Origin: Lates calcarifer
Lineage: Eukaryota; Chordata; Actinopteri; Centropomidae
Direction: 5' to 3'
NCBI RefSeq assembly: GCF_001640805.2
Contig: NC_066836.1
Location: 3,544,071-3,608,070 of the forward strand
DNA length: 64,000 nt
Shown: piece by piece, positions 12,723-27,152 of the stretch
Layout of the letters: the number at the start of each line of letters is the position of its first letter
Numbering within the stretch: position 1 is the first letter of the stretch
Translations under genes and position numbers: made by a program
Notes under the pieces: model-generated
Told to the model about the DNA's origin: nothing
Database searches by the model: none
Seen by the model: only the letters and a program-made list of their open reading frames with translations

Positions 12723-15700
12723 CACCCTCCTCCTCTCGAAAGCGACATCCACATTCCTCACTTACAGTATTGATCCTGTTTAAGCTGACACCCATAGAAA
12801 CACTGAGGTGTTTACACATATTGATCCCATGTCTCTATTTGGCTCATTTGTTACGTCTGTTGTATTGATTCTGCGAGTGCATACACAGACATGTGAAGAT
12901 GCTGTGAAACTGAATCACAGACGCTGACTGATGCTGAATATGGAGATCTTTCTCAGATTTGAAACCAGGAGTTTCGGGTAAGGCACAGTAAGCAAAATTT
13001 GTATGTGCTCCTGATTATTATCTTATCAATTGATTACCATATGAAGATGATGCGGCTTAATTTTGACATACCCAAGCACAATAAATGAATCCCATTCATA
13101 TTTGAAAGAGGCGTCCCTATACTCATAATACTTGGAGTTTTGGTTGTTGTCATTTCCTGGTTGGTCTAGAATAGGATTCACACTTTGCGTTATGGAATAG
13201 AGCAGAGCAGCAGAGTGGTATTTTCAGGTGTCTTGGACTTGGTGCCACCAGAGCCTGAATGGCATAGTTTTTTACCTTGTGCCACAAAGCAAACTAAAGA
13301 AGGAAACACAGCTGTAGCTTCTTTTTAAAGCCATCTGGGGAGATAGATACCATAGATAGTGCTGTTGTGAGAGGGATATTGGTCTGGACCGGTGTTTGTG
13401 TGGAACTCCTCCAACAACACCATGGTTGGGATGGATGAGAGGTCAGCCAAAACATGTGTGGTGGTTAAAAAAATCTAAAACAAGCCTCTCACATACTGAA
13501 ATATATACTTTAGTTTGGACTGAGACTCTGGGCCAAATGAATGATAAATGATAAGTTCTCTCTCTGTCATGGTGACTATTGCAGCTCATGCTTTTTACCT
13601 TGCTCTTCTAACTGCTGCCGCCATAAGCCAACAAAGCATCACTTCCAGTGTACTTGCTGTCCAGTTTTATCTACTGGGAAAAACTTCTAAGACATCTAGC
13701 CAACTAAAAGTGAATGCTGCAGATAATACATATCCTTATCACTCACTGTGGCACACATGGAAGGACCATCTCTCGTTCACCCAACCACACCCAGCCATCT
13801 CCTCCTCCAACCCAAAGGTCTTCCTGAGTGAGTGTTAGTGATGACCTCATTTATTCCCGACTAGCCCTCCTTCTTCTCCTCCCCCCGTTTTCTTCTTCCC
13901 TCTCTCCAGCCTCCTAATGAGAACAAGATGACAAGTTTATACCAGACTCAGCTGGGGTGACACAGAAACTCTGAGAGGCAGACAGAGGAGGGACTAGGAC
14001 TGACAGAATATGACGCACTATGATTGTGTTCTGTGTGAAGGTTATTGTAAGATATGATTTATTGCACATTCATATTTGTGCATATTATCACCCCGGAGAA
14101 CTGTAAATCACATTCCTCAGTGTTTGTTAAAGTACAACAATGGTATTCTAACATCTATCAACAAGTTCCCATCTCCAGTGTTTTCTGGAGGGTACTTGGC
14201 AAACCAATATTTTGATCTATTTTTGCATGTAGATCATTAAGTGAGCTACATGTGACAAGCTACAATGCTCCTTTTATCAGATTAATCATATCTAAATACC
14301 TTCATATACAAGATTAATGACATCAAATTGCCATTAATTAGGTGGTTAGTGTTTTTGTTCTAACAAGCCCTTCTTATGTCTTTGTAAATCATTTAAGGTT
14401 GTTGTTTGGGGCAAAATTCATTTCTAAAAAAGCCACATGTTTAAACATGTAAAGAAATGCTGCAAAAAATGTTTAAGGGCTGTTGAGGTGTGTTTCTGCT
14501 GCTGTGACTGGTCATGTTTGAACAGCCCATCTCTTATGCTCTGAAAAACAGGGGCACCACTCACCCTGCTGATGAATGCAAGGCCTTAGGGGAGTGTCCC
14601 ATGAGGCTGAAGGTGGCTCATGGGTAAAAAGGACGTGTAACGGTGTCCCTTGTTGGTGGTGGTTGCTATGACGCCACCACTGCAAGGGAGGATTCAAACA
14701 CACCCACTGTGCATACTATAGAGTACATACACAAAAACACCTGATTCATTTAGATGTTGCTGAATATGACAGTGCTTTATTTTACAGGTTCCATTTTGAA
14801 AGAATTTCCTAGGAAATTTCCCTAAAAGGACAATGCCATTTGGTATCACCTACAAGGGGAAATAGAAATAATACACATAATAAATACCCACTTATTAATT
14901 TCAAGAAGGTAGTGAAGTTATTGTAATTTATAAGGTTGGTTGATTTCTCAGCTAAAGATATTCATTTTAATCCATGTAAATATTTGTTCATTTGATAAAG
15001 ACAATGCGCATGTTGTATAGAATATAACATACTTTCTGTCATGTCCCTGTGGAGAGTATGTTTTCTCTCTACAACAGAATACATGAAAAAGTCACACACA
15101 CACACAGTGCAAACAGCCTAACATGGTTATTACACAAACTCTAAGCAGGCTGCACCTTTCCTCTGTAACTTTAAAATATCAACACACCCATGTACACATG
15201 CAACAAAAATGTGATGATTTCTGCCAGAAGGTAGAGCTTGGAACTCACAGTGCAGAACTTGAGCTGAATCTTCAGTCCCTGTCTGGCAAGACACTGCTAA
15301 TAGATCATCTGGACAGTCGGGTGGCTCCTAACATTATTTTCATAGCAGATTGCACCTGTTGAATGATTCAGTGTGGTAGAACAGTAACAGAGGCTTTTGT
15401 TCAACTCTTCACAGTCTCAAAAATCTGCTCAGAAAGTAGACCAGTTGCTTCAGTGTGGAACAGAGACAGCATGTGCCCTCCAGTTTAGCTGGCATACTGT
15501 GCATGACTAAAAGATGGTTGCTTTGGTAAAAGAAGGTTATGCACCTAATTTGTTGAAATTGACTGATCACAGTCACTGTTTCCCCTGTAATTGGTACCAA
15601 ATTGTATGGTGCTTTCCAGATTACGGTCAAATATCAGTTTGTAAATATAGTGTTACCCTGGATGTTATTCAAGGTGCTTTGTGGAGTGATTACTCACACA

Positions 15701-17131
15701 CACACTTAAGCAGTCTCAGCATTTCACCTTGAGTAATTGTCACCCACATAAACCCTGAGTCATGATTACTCAGTCGTGAGTGTGTGTGTGCATGCATATG
15801 TGTGCATGCACTTAATGCATGTGAAGTACATTCACACTCAGTGCATTGTGTGTGCTTGTGTATTTGGTTTTGTGCAGAAGATCCTCTTGCACAATTGCAG
15901 CTCCTCTGTCCAGCCCACATCAACCCACAGTGCCCATAAACACACAGGTTAGCAGTGAAGTAACCACCCCAGGCTGTCATCTCCTTCTGTGGTAACAACG
16001 GGAGGCAGAGTTCCCTCCCTCCCACTGTCTCTGCTTCGGTCAGGGCTCAGCGACCAGAGAACCCACAACACCTCAGAGCTCGACAACACCTTACATGGAC
16101 AATGAGAAATGAAGCCATGTTACTTTTACATTTCTTCTCATCAGTTTCACCACATCAAGTGGCATAAATGAAGAAGAGAGAGAGAGAAGAATGTACTGAT
16201 AGCACTAATTAGAGATGTGTTATATATTTCAATCAATTGCTGCACATCAACGAGTAGCAACTGCACTAAAATCTTAAATCTCACCCTTCATCTATATTTT
16301 AGGTGACAGTTGACATCCAGCAAAAATACCTGCTACATTCACAACATAGCAACTCCTCACTTTAGCTCAGATCCGTTCCGGTATCCTGCACCAATATTAG
16401 TTCAGTGCTACCTACCAGTAATGTAAGCTCATTTACCACTGGCACCAGGAGCTTTCAGCATGACAACTAAATATGGACAGAGCCAAAATAACAGGGGAAC
16501 TTTTTGTGCTCAGGGTGTTAAGCTGAAATTGTTGAGTGTGGCACTGGCATTGCCAGGGTGTGGGCATACATCCACAAATTAACCTGTCAACTCTCCTGTT
16601 TTCTTCTGGGACCTCTGTAGAGTTATAGAATAGAATTAAAGCTCCTCATTAGATGTGTGCAGCTGACATACTTAACTGTTTACTGGCATGTGGTTGTGTT
16701 TGCATCTCCTACAAAGCAGATTTGGGTGCTTTTGCAAGCACTTTTTGGAAGGAGTTCCTTGCTAATAGTCACCTTTTAATGCAGTTTCCTTTGCACCAAG
16801 CTAATTATACTTTGTGTGTTGTGAGAAAAAGTTTTATCTTCAGTGCTGTTTGGGCCTGAGTCATGATACCCTGTGATTCAAGAAAATTCTTAAAACAAGA
16901 AAAGATAACAGCTGCAAAAAAGAAAGGGATTTATTCTGTCAACTGTTGTTTGAGGAGGAGGATCTTATTCAAGAAACTGCAAACTACAGATGTAGCAGAA
17001 GTGGGGGTTCCCTGGATTTGTATCGGCTTTAGGGGTTTTCTCTTAATTATGGTGAGAAACTTGTCAGGAGGAGACAAAGACAATGTTTTAGGAGTCAACA
17101 GGAGTATCAGGATTACAGCAGCTCACAACAG

Positions 17132-17132
<1 letters not shown>

Positions 17133-17182
<50 letters not shown>

Positions 17183-17185
17183 GGG
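17133..17185. repeat. (TG)n followed by a 20-nt G run
   Basis: TG units from 17133 pass directly into 20 uninterrupted G residues (17166-17185). A C-rich stretch (CCCCCCCACCC) follows about 13 nt later. The G run is unusually long for an intron and could form a quadruplex or pair with the C run. Its exact length may be affected by sequencing error. Confidence 0.9.
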
Positions 17186-19162
17186 TAATGAGATTACACC
17201 CCCCCACCCACCACCATTATCTTCTCTCCATCCATCACTCCCTCCTTTTTCCCTCGTCCATTCTTGCATGTGTGATTTTCTTGTCTCACTGCATATTTTA
17301 CCAAACATTCTTTCATCCAGACGTTTTTGTTAAGTCATGAGGTACTTGTTACTGGTTCATGTTGATCTTGACTCAGGCCAGGACAAGATAATTATTTTCA
17401 ACTTTGATTTTTCAGCTCACCTCACACCGTCTGCAGCAGATCAGTTTGTCTACTTTGGAAGCTGAAGTGTAAATTTCTGGTTTTGGTTCTGAAATACTCC
17501 TCATATAAAAAGATTGAGCCATCGTGATGCTGAGGAAGAATTAATACAGAGGACCTCTTCTGCCCTCTTGTGGCGGCATTGTATCAGTGCACTGTGCCCT
17601 CAGTTCTTTGTCTCTCTGTAAGGCCATTGTTCACTTAAGTCTCAGCTCATTACTATAAGTTAAGAGTTTTTTTCCATTTGAATGCAGTGTTTTGAGCTGA
17701 TTGTCAGCAGCCTCCAGAAATCTGCTGACTCATGTTTGCCACCCTCTCTGGATGCTGCTGTAGCTTTAACCCAAGAATGACAGTTTAACACAGTCCTCAA
17801 GTTAATTACTTAAACTGAGACACATTTATCAACCTAGAGTTACTTCCCCTTTTAAAGCTTTATTGCCATTTCACTTTTTGTCCTGGTCAGAGGAAGGCAC
17901 TAACAGACAGGGTAGCATTCCTTGGGCTTGGAATAAGTCAGTCTCAGACAGTGGTAACCTCTTTTGTTTTTAAACCAACCTCTTTGGCAAACTAACTGCC
18001 AGCTACAGCCACTGGACCACAGGGACAATAGGCTGAGACCACATAGACAAACACAGACAGTGATACTGCAGCCTGCGCTCTCAGCTCATCTGTCTGACCC
18101 AGCTGGGGATGTTGGTTAGTTTATTTTGTCAGTCATGCAGGGTTGAGGTGAAGACCAGTGGAGGTCATTACACGCAGAGAGCAGCAGATCAGCTAACTGT
18201 GACTTCCAGTAATAATAAACATTACATAAGGAAAACCATTGCTTTTCAAAACAGTTGCAAAGTGCCTGGCAGCAATAAATGTGTTCCTAAAGCAGTCATG
18301 TTGTGTGCTGTTATAATTTATGGCTTTATGAAAAACGAAAAACAGAACAACACAAATTTAGGGCAACATTTTTACTTTTCTCCAGTGCAGCTTTAGTGCT
18401 TCCATAGCATGGCCCATCAGTTCTGAACGTACTTACTGATACATGATTTATTAACAAGTAATGCCAGGAACTGGGCTCATAATCATTGATTTTCCTGTGA
18501 GATTCGTTGACAAGACTGTTTGTCCACTCCTGTTGTTGAATCGGAGATGCATATGTTGGTTTGGACCAAAACCACAATTTTTGTAAACAGAAAACCCTTT
18601 TATTTTCCAGGCTAAGCTCGACAGATTTCAGCATCTCACTTCACCTTTAAACTTCTAAACTTTAATCTCTGTGAGATCTACACTCCAGACAAAAAATTTG
18701 AGCCTGACTTTTAAACTGGTCAATCAATAAAAATTTGGACCAACGACACACTCTTTGTGTAAAGGGAAACAGCAAACCTTGTTTTCTGAAGAAACTGATT
18801 CTGTATGTGTGAGACAGGGAAAAACATAACTATTGAAATAACAGACAGGCAGATCCCAGCTCCTCTACAAGTGAAGAATTTGAATGTGTTTGTTTGTTTT
18901 ATTTTAAACGGACAACTATTTTAATTGTGAATTATTATCCCCACTTATCCGTAAGTTGTTGTTTCCTGCTACAGGAAGATTTACTTATCAACACAGTTTA
19001 CAGTACACAAAGGCACACACAGCTCATCAGAGTAATTTCCATCAGTTTGCTAATGATGAAAATAAACAGAGATTTGAATTAGAAAAACTAAAAATAATCT
19101 AACACATTCTCACTAATGTACCCATCCTTTCTTTCTCTTGTGATCTTTTATTCTGTCTTCCA

Positions 19163-19164
<2 letters not shown>

Positions 19165-19238
<74 letters not shown>
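19165..19238. repeat. (AC)37 microsatellite
   Basis: 74 bp of uninterrupted AC dinucleotides, one of the two longest in the window. It forms an inverted pair with the GT tract starting 102 bp downstream. Confidence 0.98.
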
Positions 19239-19241
<3 letters not shown>

Positions 19242-19336
19242 CAGAGGGATTCTCACCACCGTGACTCAGCCAACCCAGCTGTGGTCTGTGGGAACAGCCT
19301 GCACAGGCAGGAAGTGGTGTGTGTCTATTTTCGCAT

Positions 19337-19340
<4 letters not shown>

Positions 19341-19403
<63 letters not shown>
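19341..19403. repeat. (GT)n microsatellite, inverted partner of (AC)37
   Basis: 63 bp of uninterrupted GT. Because AC and GT tracts on one strand are complementary, this tract and 19165-19238 could pair over about 63 bp around a 102-nt spacer. Confidence 0.98.
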
Positions 19404-19407
<4 letters not shown>

Positions 19408-22400
19408 CATGTGTGGCACACATCAGCTTGTCTGTTGAAGCGGGTTGGGTTCACACACCCCCTCTCATTCTGCCAAACTGGGTGTTCTGTCTGCACTGTC
19501 TCTAAATCTGACATAAAAGGAGGTGCTGTGCTGACAGTGCTGTTCAGTTCAAGTCCAAACTAAGAACTGGGCTGGACAATAAACTAATTTATTAAATTAC
19601 CAACACAATGAATGAATCTCTTACTCACCTAAATTTATTCATATCACATACTTATTCCCATAATATCAAACTGAGAATAGCTACAGCAATCAGTGACCTC
19701 TAACAAGAAGTTTATCAGACAGTCATCTCACAGTGCGGTTCAGAATATTTAACTGAAAAATCTGTAATTAACTACCTGACATGAACCAATGTAGGTGAAG
19801 AAATACAGTTGATTAATCTACATATAAAGAGTGGTTTCAGTAATGTATATCTGTATCCAGCTCAATGTGATTAATAGATTTAAAGTTGATATACTCCAGC
19901 CGAGCTACTTAGAAACTGCAGTTGTTGCCACGGTAACTATTTCTAGTACAGAAGTTAACAGTTCAGTCTCGACACAGAATTGCCAAAAAACAATTTCCAC
20001 TCTAGGTCCACTTACTCACTTCCTCTTACCAGTGCTGTTTTAAAAATATAAAAATAGAAATATGAAATTGAAAAATAAAGCTTTGCTACGACAGTACAGT
20101 AACTACACAGTAGGCTAATTGCTCTTCATACTGACAGCTTCAAGTCTCTTTGTGTGGGTCTTGAGTAACTAACTGACTTTTACAGAGGTTGTGCCAAAAT
20201 CTACCAGATGAATCAGATAATATACAGTAGAACCTCTGTTAATGCAGTTTAACTTTCTTTGTGAAAAGACGGGCACACAGAGTTTTTACACACTAGCAGA
20301 AATACAGAATGGTTTTGTTAAGCAGTTATATTACTTTGCATTTGTTTTGTGTTAATGATTAACTCAATCTCTGCATAACAGTATGTGATCAGAGCTGTTA
20401 ACAGTAACTAAACCTACTCTGAACCCAGGACGGACCTCAGTCACTACCTCTGTTTACCACCAGGGGTCAGTGTGGGTTTAGGTTTTAACACGGCTGAGGC
20501 TGAGGTCTTTCTCATCAGTCTGCTGGTTGTAGAGGGGGAGAACCGGAGGAAGTTTGTGTCTTATGCTCTGAGGCCTTACATCATGCTCCCCTGGGTGCTT
20601 TCTGTTCCTGCTGGGACTGTAGTTACTGTTACGCTGCTTGTAGAAGGTTTTAAAAGTGTTTGTGAGGAAGGGGAGGAAGGAGGTGAATTTATGTGTGTGT
20701 GTTTGTCTTGTCCTTTGGGGTGTGTGTGTGTGTAGCCTATATACTGTACATGCACACTACATGCTCAATGACTTTGTACCCTGGTGTGTGTGTGACAGAG
20801 GTCAGTAGGAGACCTGGCAGGAACGTAAACTGGCATATACGATCTTTTTTATACATCTCTAAATGGCATATGATTATTCTGTTGCTGTACATTTTTAATG
20901 CTTTGGTTTTAAAATGTGAAATATGAGAATACTGAATTCCTGGTAAGATTCTTAGTCATGATTAGACAATAACATTCTCTTGATGTTTCAGCCTTCACAC
21001 TTACTCATCTATAGCAATTATTTCCTCCCTTAGAACCTAATGATTAATTCCTATTGCAGGAAGTGGCAGGGAAATAGGCAGGAAGTGAGTGTCGGGGGGG
21101 AATAAACAGGATGTTGTGTGGCGCTGTTTGTTTAGTCACTTCCTTCCAACGTCTATGCTTTGATGGCCAGTGAAGTCGTCACAAATAAACAAGTCACTAA
21201 ATAAATAGTTTTCTTTCATTTGGAGTCACAGATGGTTCTCAGATAGACAAACCTTACAGAGAATGAGTTTTGATCTTTATGTTTGAGCTCATTCACAATG
21301 ACTTACTTTGGATGTATTAGTAGAAAAAGCTAAAGCTAAAGGTGTGAACAACATGGAGAAAATCCTCTGTCACAGTATGTGTTATTTTGTACTTATATAC
21401 TATGGTAAATAAAGTTTTTATCCTGTTAGAAATGGAATTTCTATCTTTTCACATGTGTGAAAATCTATGAAAGGGTTAATCGAAGTATCAGGGTTTAAAG
21501 TTTCACTGAAACGAAACAGGAAAAATGAAGAAAATAACGAGCCAGAAACGTGTTGAGAACTGTGCAGAAAAGCTGCATGGACTTTTGTTTAACTCTGTTA
21601 CAGCGGCATGTCACGGCAAAGACAGTATTCTCACAAGGAGCAGCATGAAACAAGGAAAAACCTACACTTACACCAAACTCACTGACCCCTGAGAATCAGG
21701 ATCCATTCTAATCAGCTCAGCACTCCACCGCACTGTCATCTCACATGTCGGTACCCTGTCCTCCTATTGCTACACTGAAGCCCAAACACAGACAAGTGTG
21801 CCATTAAGTGTAGCTTCCATTGTTTACACTGCTGCCTTATAGGAGCCGCTCTAATCATTTGTAGAGACTTGTCTAATATAAAGAGTTGTTACTTTACGGT
21901 TACTTTTGAACCCCTAGAAAGTGACCTAGAGGAAAATTCTAACCATAGATGATGAGTACTGGTGCAAAGAAGACTAGTGTTTCAGGACTTATCCTTATTT
22001 TTCACACTAGTCACATTAGTCACCAGTCATTGTAGTTGTAGCTGTGCAGTACTCAGCCTTAATGGTGATCTGTTCTGAAGACTTCAGGGATAGTGTAAGT
22101 GTTTGGTCACCAACATACCTTAGAACTACACTGTGTGTGTTAGAGATCACTGAATGATGAAACCTAAATTACATCAAGATCTCTGTCAATGGGCTTTTTA
22201 TTCAGCCTCTAATTCAGACAAAGGTGTTGCATGGGCTCGGTTCTAATCAGACTCGGAGCAATCGAGTGTATCTCCTGGTGTCTTTTCACATATTTACTGC
22301 TGTCAGTACAACCACAATAGACTTTTCACACAACAGCGTGAACAGCTTTCTGTCTGATTGGCAGGGCAAGCAGATAGCAACACTATCTGCAGCCGCAGGT

Positions 22401-23537
22401 TGAGGGGCTGCCGGATGTGATGGAGTGCCCTGATATCCTGCCATTCATTCATTCATTCACAGACTCTGGCGTGTAGGGGATAAAGGCTAGCACCTCTCTG
22501 CTCTCAGCCCATGTTAAATCCATTATGGCTAATCAACGAGTGCCAAGTTGGCGCTTGCCAGTGTGGAGAAGTAAATGTATATGTGTGTGTGTCTTCCTCT
22601 TTTTGAGATCTCAGGAACTCTACATGAGAGTTAAATAAGCAGACTGTTGACTTGCAGCCAAATGTTCTACTTTCTTCCCTTTTTATCAGATCTAAACACA
22701 ACCTCAGGATCCTCTCAGCAGCAGCTGACCCAAGTGGCAAGACATCCTGTTACGGTCTGATATATGAAGTAACTAAAGAGGGAGAGGATGTAAAGTGTGT
22801 GATTATGAGTGTATGTGAGCGCAACTACTCTTATAGTGTGTTGTAGTGTGTTATTTCTCATCTTTAAAGGACTATACTGTTTGCCTGTTTACCACACTTC
22901 ATGTTGAGCGACACTGTTTTAGAAACCACGCTGTTGTGCTATAGAAATGTGAATGTATTTCCTCACAGTGCTGTACAGTATGAAAATCAATTGGCAGACT
23001 GCAGAGATGTGTTTGAGTTGTGTAGTCTGTCAGAGGACATCAGGACTGCCATCTGTACTGAAACTATGCTATTATACAGTAACCTACACTTAAAAAATGA
23101 ATGCTGACAGGATGTTACATTACATATCTTAAGAGCTACTAACTGATTTGCATAATGTTTATAAATGGATGGAAACCAATAGCTGTTCAATAACTGTGAA
23201 CAATCAGACAAATACATCCTAAATTTTTCCAATCTAAACATTGATTATTACAATTTTAAGAAGGTTACATGTTTAAACACATTAGTTTGATTCCTAAACC
23301 AAGTGTTTGCACAGTTTGGTGTGCCTTCAGGCTACAGTAGAGGGGGAGAGGCACTTGCGTAATTAGATGAAAAAATTGTTTACTATTTCCAAAATCACAA
23401 GAGGCTGCGGTTTTTCTTTTGGAGGCAAAAGATTTCCAGATGTCTCTCTCTAAAACGATATTCTGGTTTTCTGCAGAATCTTTGGCTGGCGAATCAGGTC
23501 AAGTATCACAGGAAATCTTTTGTAATTACAGACAGAG

Positions 23538-23640
23538 AGGTTTGATTGTCCTGTAACTGAAAGGCCAGAGTTCAGTCCCTGCAGCAGTTTGTATCCATGT
23601 GTCAGACCTTGAGCAAGACTCTCATCTCCCTGCCTGGTCA
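23538..23640 (+). repeat. SINE-like dispersed repeat fragment
   Basis: The order 'cctgtaactgaaaggccaga', 'gttcagtccctgcagcag', 'gtgtcagaccttgagcaaga' resembles the body of a common teleost repeat with a tRNA-like B-box region and a 'tccttgggcaagacactgaa' tail. The copy is diverged and partial. A second fragment of the same type sits near 46549. Confidence 0.5.
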
Positions 23641-25114
23641 GCCACTGTTAACCTCATCACACGCACACTCACAAACACAGACAGAGACTTTAGGAAGCTC
23701 TGTTGCCATAACAGAGACGCTGATGAAGATGATGCAAACACAGATACAGAAGCACACTCTTAACAAGCTTGGTTGTCATAACAGAGACACTGATAAGTCT
23801 GACTCTGAGCATGATGCAAACAGATAGCACAGACACACAGCTCGCAGCCCACAGACGACTCTGCTGCCGTTCCCCCTCTGAGTGCTCCACCCCAACGGGG
23901 AGAAACCAAACTCATTATCACATGCACAGCCATGACCCTGCTCGCTCCTCACAGCACAGAAACATATGATAATTTCAGCATCTAAGGAGAGTAATGTTCG
24001 TCTTTAATCACTCTGCATGTATTTTACATTACACTTCGCATAAAACACTGATGAATGGAGCATTTTTACCTTTTTTCAGAAGCGGTTTATCTGACACTAA
24101 ACTTGACTTGAGCAGTTTTTGCATCAAGTTCATGGTGTTAAATTTAACCTTGGGGGAGCAACTAAGCAAATTAGACTCTCATGTCCATTTAGAGGAACAG
24201 AATAAATTCATTTTCATCTGGCTCCTTGATCTTTTAAGTAATTTATCAACAAAGGTTTGCTTTCTCCCTGATTATCAGAAAAAAATGTCAGATATGCAGA
24301 TTCTTAGTCAAAGCCACAGTGACCAGAAAAGACACGTGTGTGTGTGTATAAAGTTCCTGGGGAGATCATATTTAGATTTAGCTCTGCAGTGATCTAAAAC
24401 CTACATTTTGATGAGAATCTGTGAAATGGGTGAGGCAGCGTCCCCCCCACTAACATGTTTTTGCTGCTTAACTCAGCCTCACTGCAGGCTGCTGCAGTAT
24501 GGAGTTAGCAGCAGAAATGGCCGCAGTGCCCCCAGGGTTTGGTGTAAATGAGATTTGCTGGGGGGATGATTGGGTCTGAGGCAGGCCTGGAGATGGTCCT
24601 TTATGAAATAACCTCTGCAATCTCTGACAGAACAGCAGGGGAGAGGGCAGACACACCACACACTCACACATATACCAAAGCACACTCATGCACTCGAATA
24701 AAAAAAAAAAAAGGTGTGTGGCTGTACAGTGACGAAGAGTAGACTGGACTATATTTGGCAAGTTAGATGAGACGTGGTCGTACATATGCTTGTATATGCA
24801 CACAGACACACGCCTCAGCCTTCTCTTACAATGCTTTTACTTCAGCTCTGATTAAACATAACATCAGAAACAGAAGACAGAGAGAGAGGCTTCTCTTTGC
24901 TTGTGAGGGATAAATCCCAAGAGACACAAAGGACATTACAAGACATTAGTCAATTAGGGTTTTTGTTTTTTTAATGGTCTTTTACTTCTGCTGACAATTT
25001 TGATCCAAAAGAAGATTAAATGAGGCAGACCTGCGTATGTTAGAGAGAGTCAAAGATCTCTGTTTCACTGAAGAACAACCACTCTCTGGACACAAGTCCG
25101 TGCCAATGTTGCAG

Positions 25115-25325
25115 TCTGATTAATCACTCAGTTGGTTGACGGAAAAAGAATCAACAACAATTTTAATAATGGATCAATTCAGCAAAAATTGTAAACATTT
25201 GCTTAGTCCTGCCTCACAAATGTGAGAACTGGCTGCTTTTCTCTGTTTTCTTTCACTGTTCATTGAAAATCTTTGGGTTTTGATTTTTCAGACAAAACAA
25301 GCAACTGGACTCAGTCGCCTTGACC
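25115..25325 (+). repeat. dispersed percomorph repeat, copy 1
   Basis: It runs from 'tgattaatcactcagttggt' through 'cacaaatgtgagaactggct' to 'gaaaatctttgggttttgat' and 'cagacaaaacaagcaactgg'. This order matches an abundant percomorph repeat that begins with an 'attagtcgattgacag' block and contains 'cttctcaaatgtgaggattt'. I recognise it from memory and cannot name it. Confidence 0.65.
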
Positions 25326-26294
25326 AAACAATCTTAAAAACCAACAACTTGCTTGCACTCACATAAAACCTACATGCCCCACTAAAAATACATATACCGT
25401 AAAGCTACAATAGCAACATTACATATAACCACACCCTAATTTAAAACCAAGACCCCTTCTCCTGTCATAGATCCCCTCTGTGTATTTGTACAGCGTTATT
25501 TCTGAAAAGAAAATCCACCCTAAGGAGGCCATGCTGGACCAGACACACAAACCACTGACCCTTTGAAAAACCTGTCAGACTCAGAGTTAGGGGACTCGCC
25601 TCCTGAGATTGTCTTCCTCAGTCTTGTTTTTGCACTCGCTGTCAAAATCAGTTAGAACAGACTGTGGCAACTTAGAGCGCACCCCAAATTTCCTCAGTTG
25701 GCTTTCTTAAACGTGTTGGTAATTGCGGTCACTAAAGAAAGCATCGAATGTAGCTTGAGGCCCCGTGTTATTTTTCGAGGACCTAATTTCATGAAACGTG
25801 GAACCGCCGGGGTCAAACATTTTCACACACCTCTCTGGATATTAGAGCATTCCACAGAGAAGTGAAATATATTCTCTGCTTCCTTAAAATATTCCTGCTC
25901 TGTCACACAGCAGTTTGAAAAAGAAATTGTTCTGGGTTTAACTACTTTTCCAGAGGCAACATCATCTGGTTGTACAAGCCTCCTTAAATGTGTTCATATC
26001 TCCGTCAGCGACATTTAACGTTAACAGCATCGATAATAATGGTTGTCAGTGTAAGTGCATTACTGACAGCTAAGCTTGGTGTGGCAGCCAAAAAAGCTCT
26101 TTGTCTGTGTTGTCCTCTCAAAGCAGCAGCTTCACTTCTTTTTTTTTAATAGACACAGAGTACTGGTGACTTGAGTTTTGACACAGATTGATTTTTTCTG
26201 TCTTGTTGACAGGCTACATGGACATTTTTGTTGACATTTTGTACCTTTTTTGCTCTTGATTCTTTGCTTTCTGAGTTCAGGATTTGCCCCAAAT

Positions 26295-26466
26295 ACTGAG
26301 TCTCTCCCTGTCTCCCTACCTATTCTGTTACATATCCTCATTTGTGTCTCTCCTCCCGTATGTCTTCCGTTCCCTTAACCTCCTCCCTCGCTCTCGTTCT
26401 GTCCAACTATCTTTCTCTTCCTCTCCATCCCCCTCTCCCTCCTCTCCCCTCCTTTTCTTGTCACAG
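26295..26466 (+). repeat. pyrimidine-rich tract ending in CAG
   Basis: About 170 nt of mainly C/T ending CTTGTCACAG. It looks like a strong splice acceptor, but no donor or conserved reading frame follows within a plausible exon length, so no exon is called. Confidence 0.7.
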
Positions 26467-27129
26467 TAATTGGCTCAGAAAAATTATGCAGACTTATTTA
26501 GCCCTCTCTGAAATCTCTCTTTGCTTGGCTCACGCAAGATTAATTGCCTAGAGAAGCAGAGCGGCACTTGTTGTCCGTTTGGTTGAATTAACATTAAAAC
26601 AGACCCAGCACACAGTCGTCTTTGAACCAAGACCACTGAGAGCTCTTTCTCTCTCTTTGTCTGCTTCTCTTTCTTTCCCTGTCCATCTCTTACCCTTGTT
26701 TTCTTTCTGTCTGTCTATTTTAAAGCTTTTACTACCACACATGCCTTTGTCCATAATGAGAATTTTGCCTTTGACGCTGTACACCTGGGAACAGTGAACT
26801 TTGGTTTGACAGGGTTTATCAAGACTGATCTCGACAAACTGTCTGGGTTCAACCAAAGAGAAAGCTTTTTATGGGGCGATGAAAATGATGCAATTATTTC
26901 ATAATGGTTGTAATGGGAGGGGTAGTGCCAGTCTTAACTCGGCCATGGGAACTTAGTTTTGGAGCTTTTCAGAGAGTTAAGATAAGACTCAGGGATGTGG
27001 AGTTGCAGCTTAGCCCAAGTAAGGAGATTGAGAGGATGTGACTGGGCATGTTCGCACACGAATGCATGTACAGCAGCATAAATATACACTGGTTTCTATC
27101 TTTTCTGGCTTATTTGGTCACCCGAATTT

Positions 27130-27152
27130 ACACACACACACACACACACACA
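27130..27152. repeat. (AC)n microsatellite
   Basis: About 11 AC units followed by imperfect ACAA units in intron 2. Confidence 0.9.

Noticed and set aside
16863..17333. 156-codon open frame on the plus strand
   Set aside because: Its length comes from reading through the TG tract and G20 run (Cys-Val and poly-Gly), a simple-repeat artefact.
19099..19563. Several overlapping open frames on both strands
   Set aside because: All are translations of the AC and GT microsatellites (His-Thr and Cys-Val repeats).
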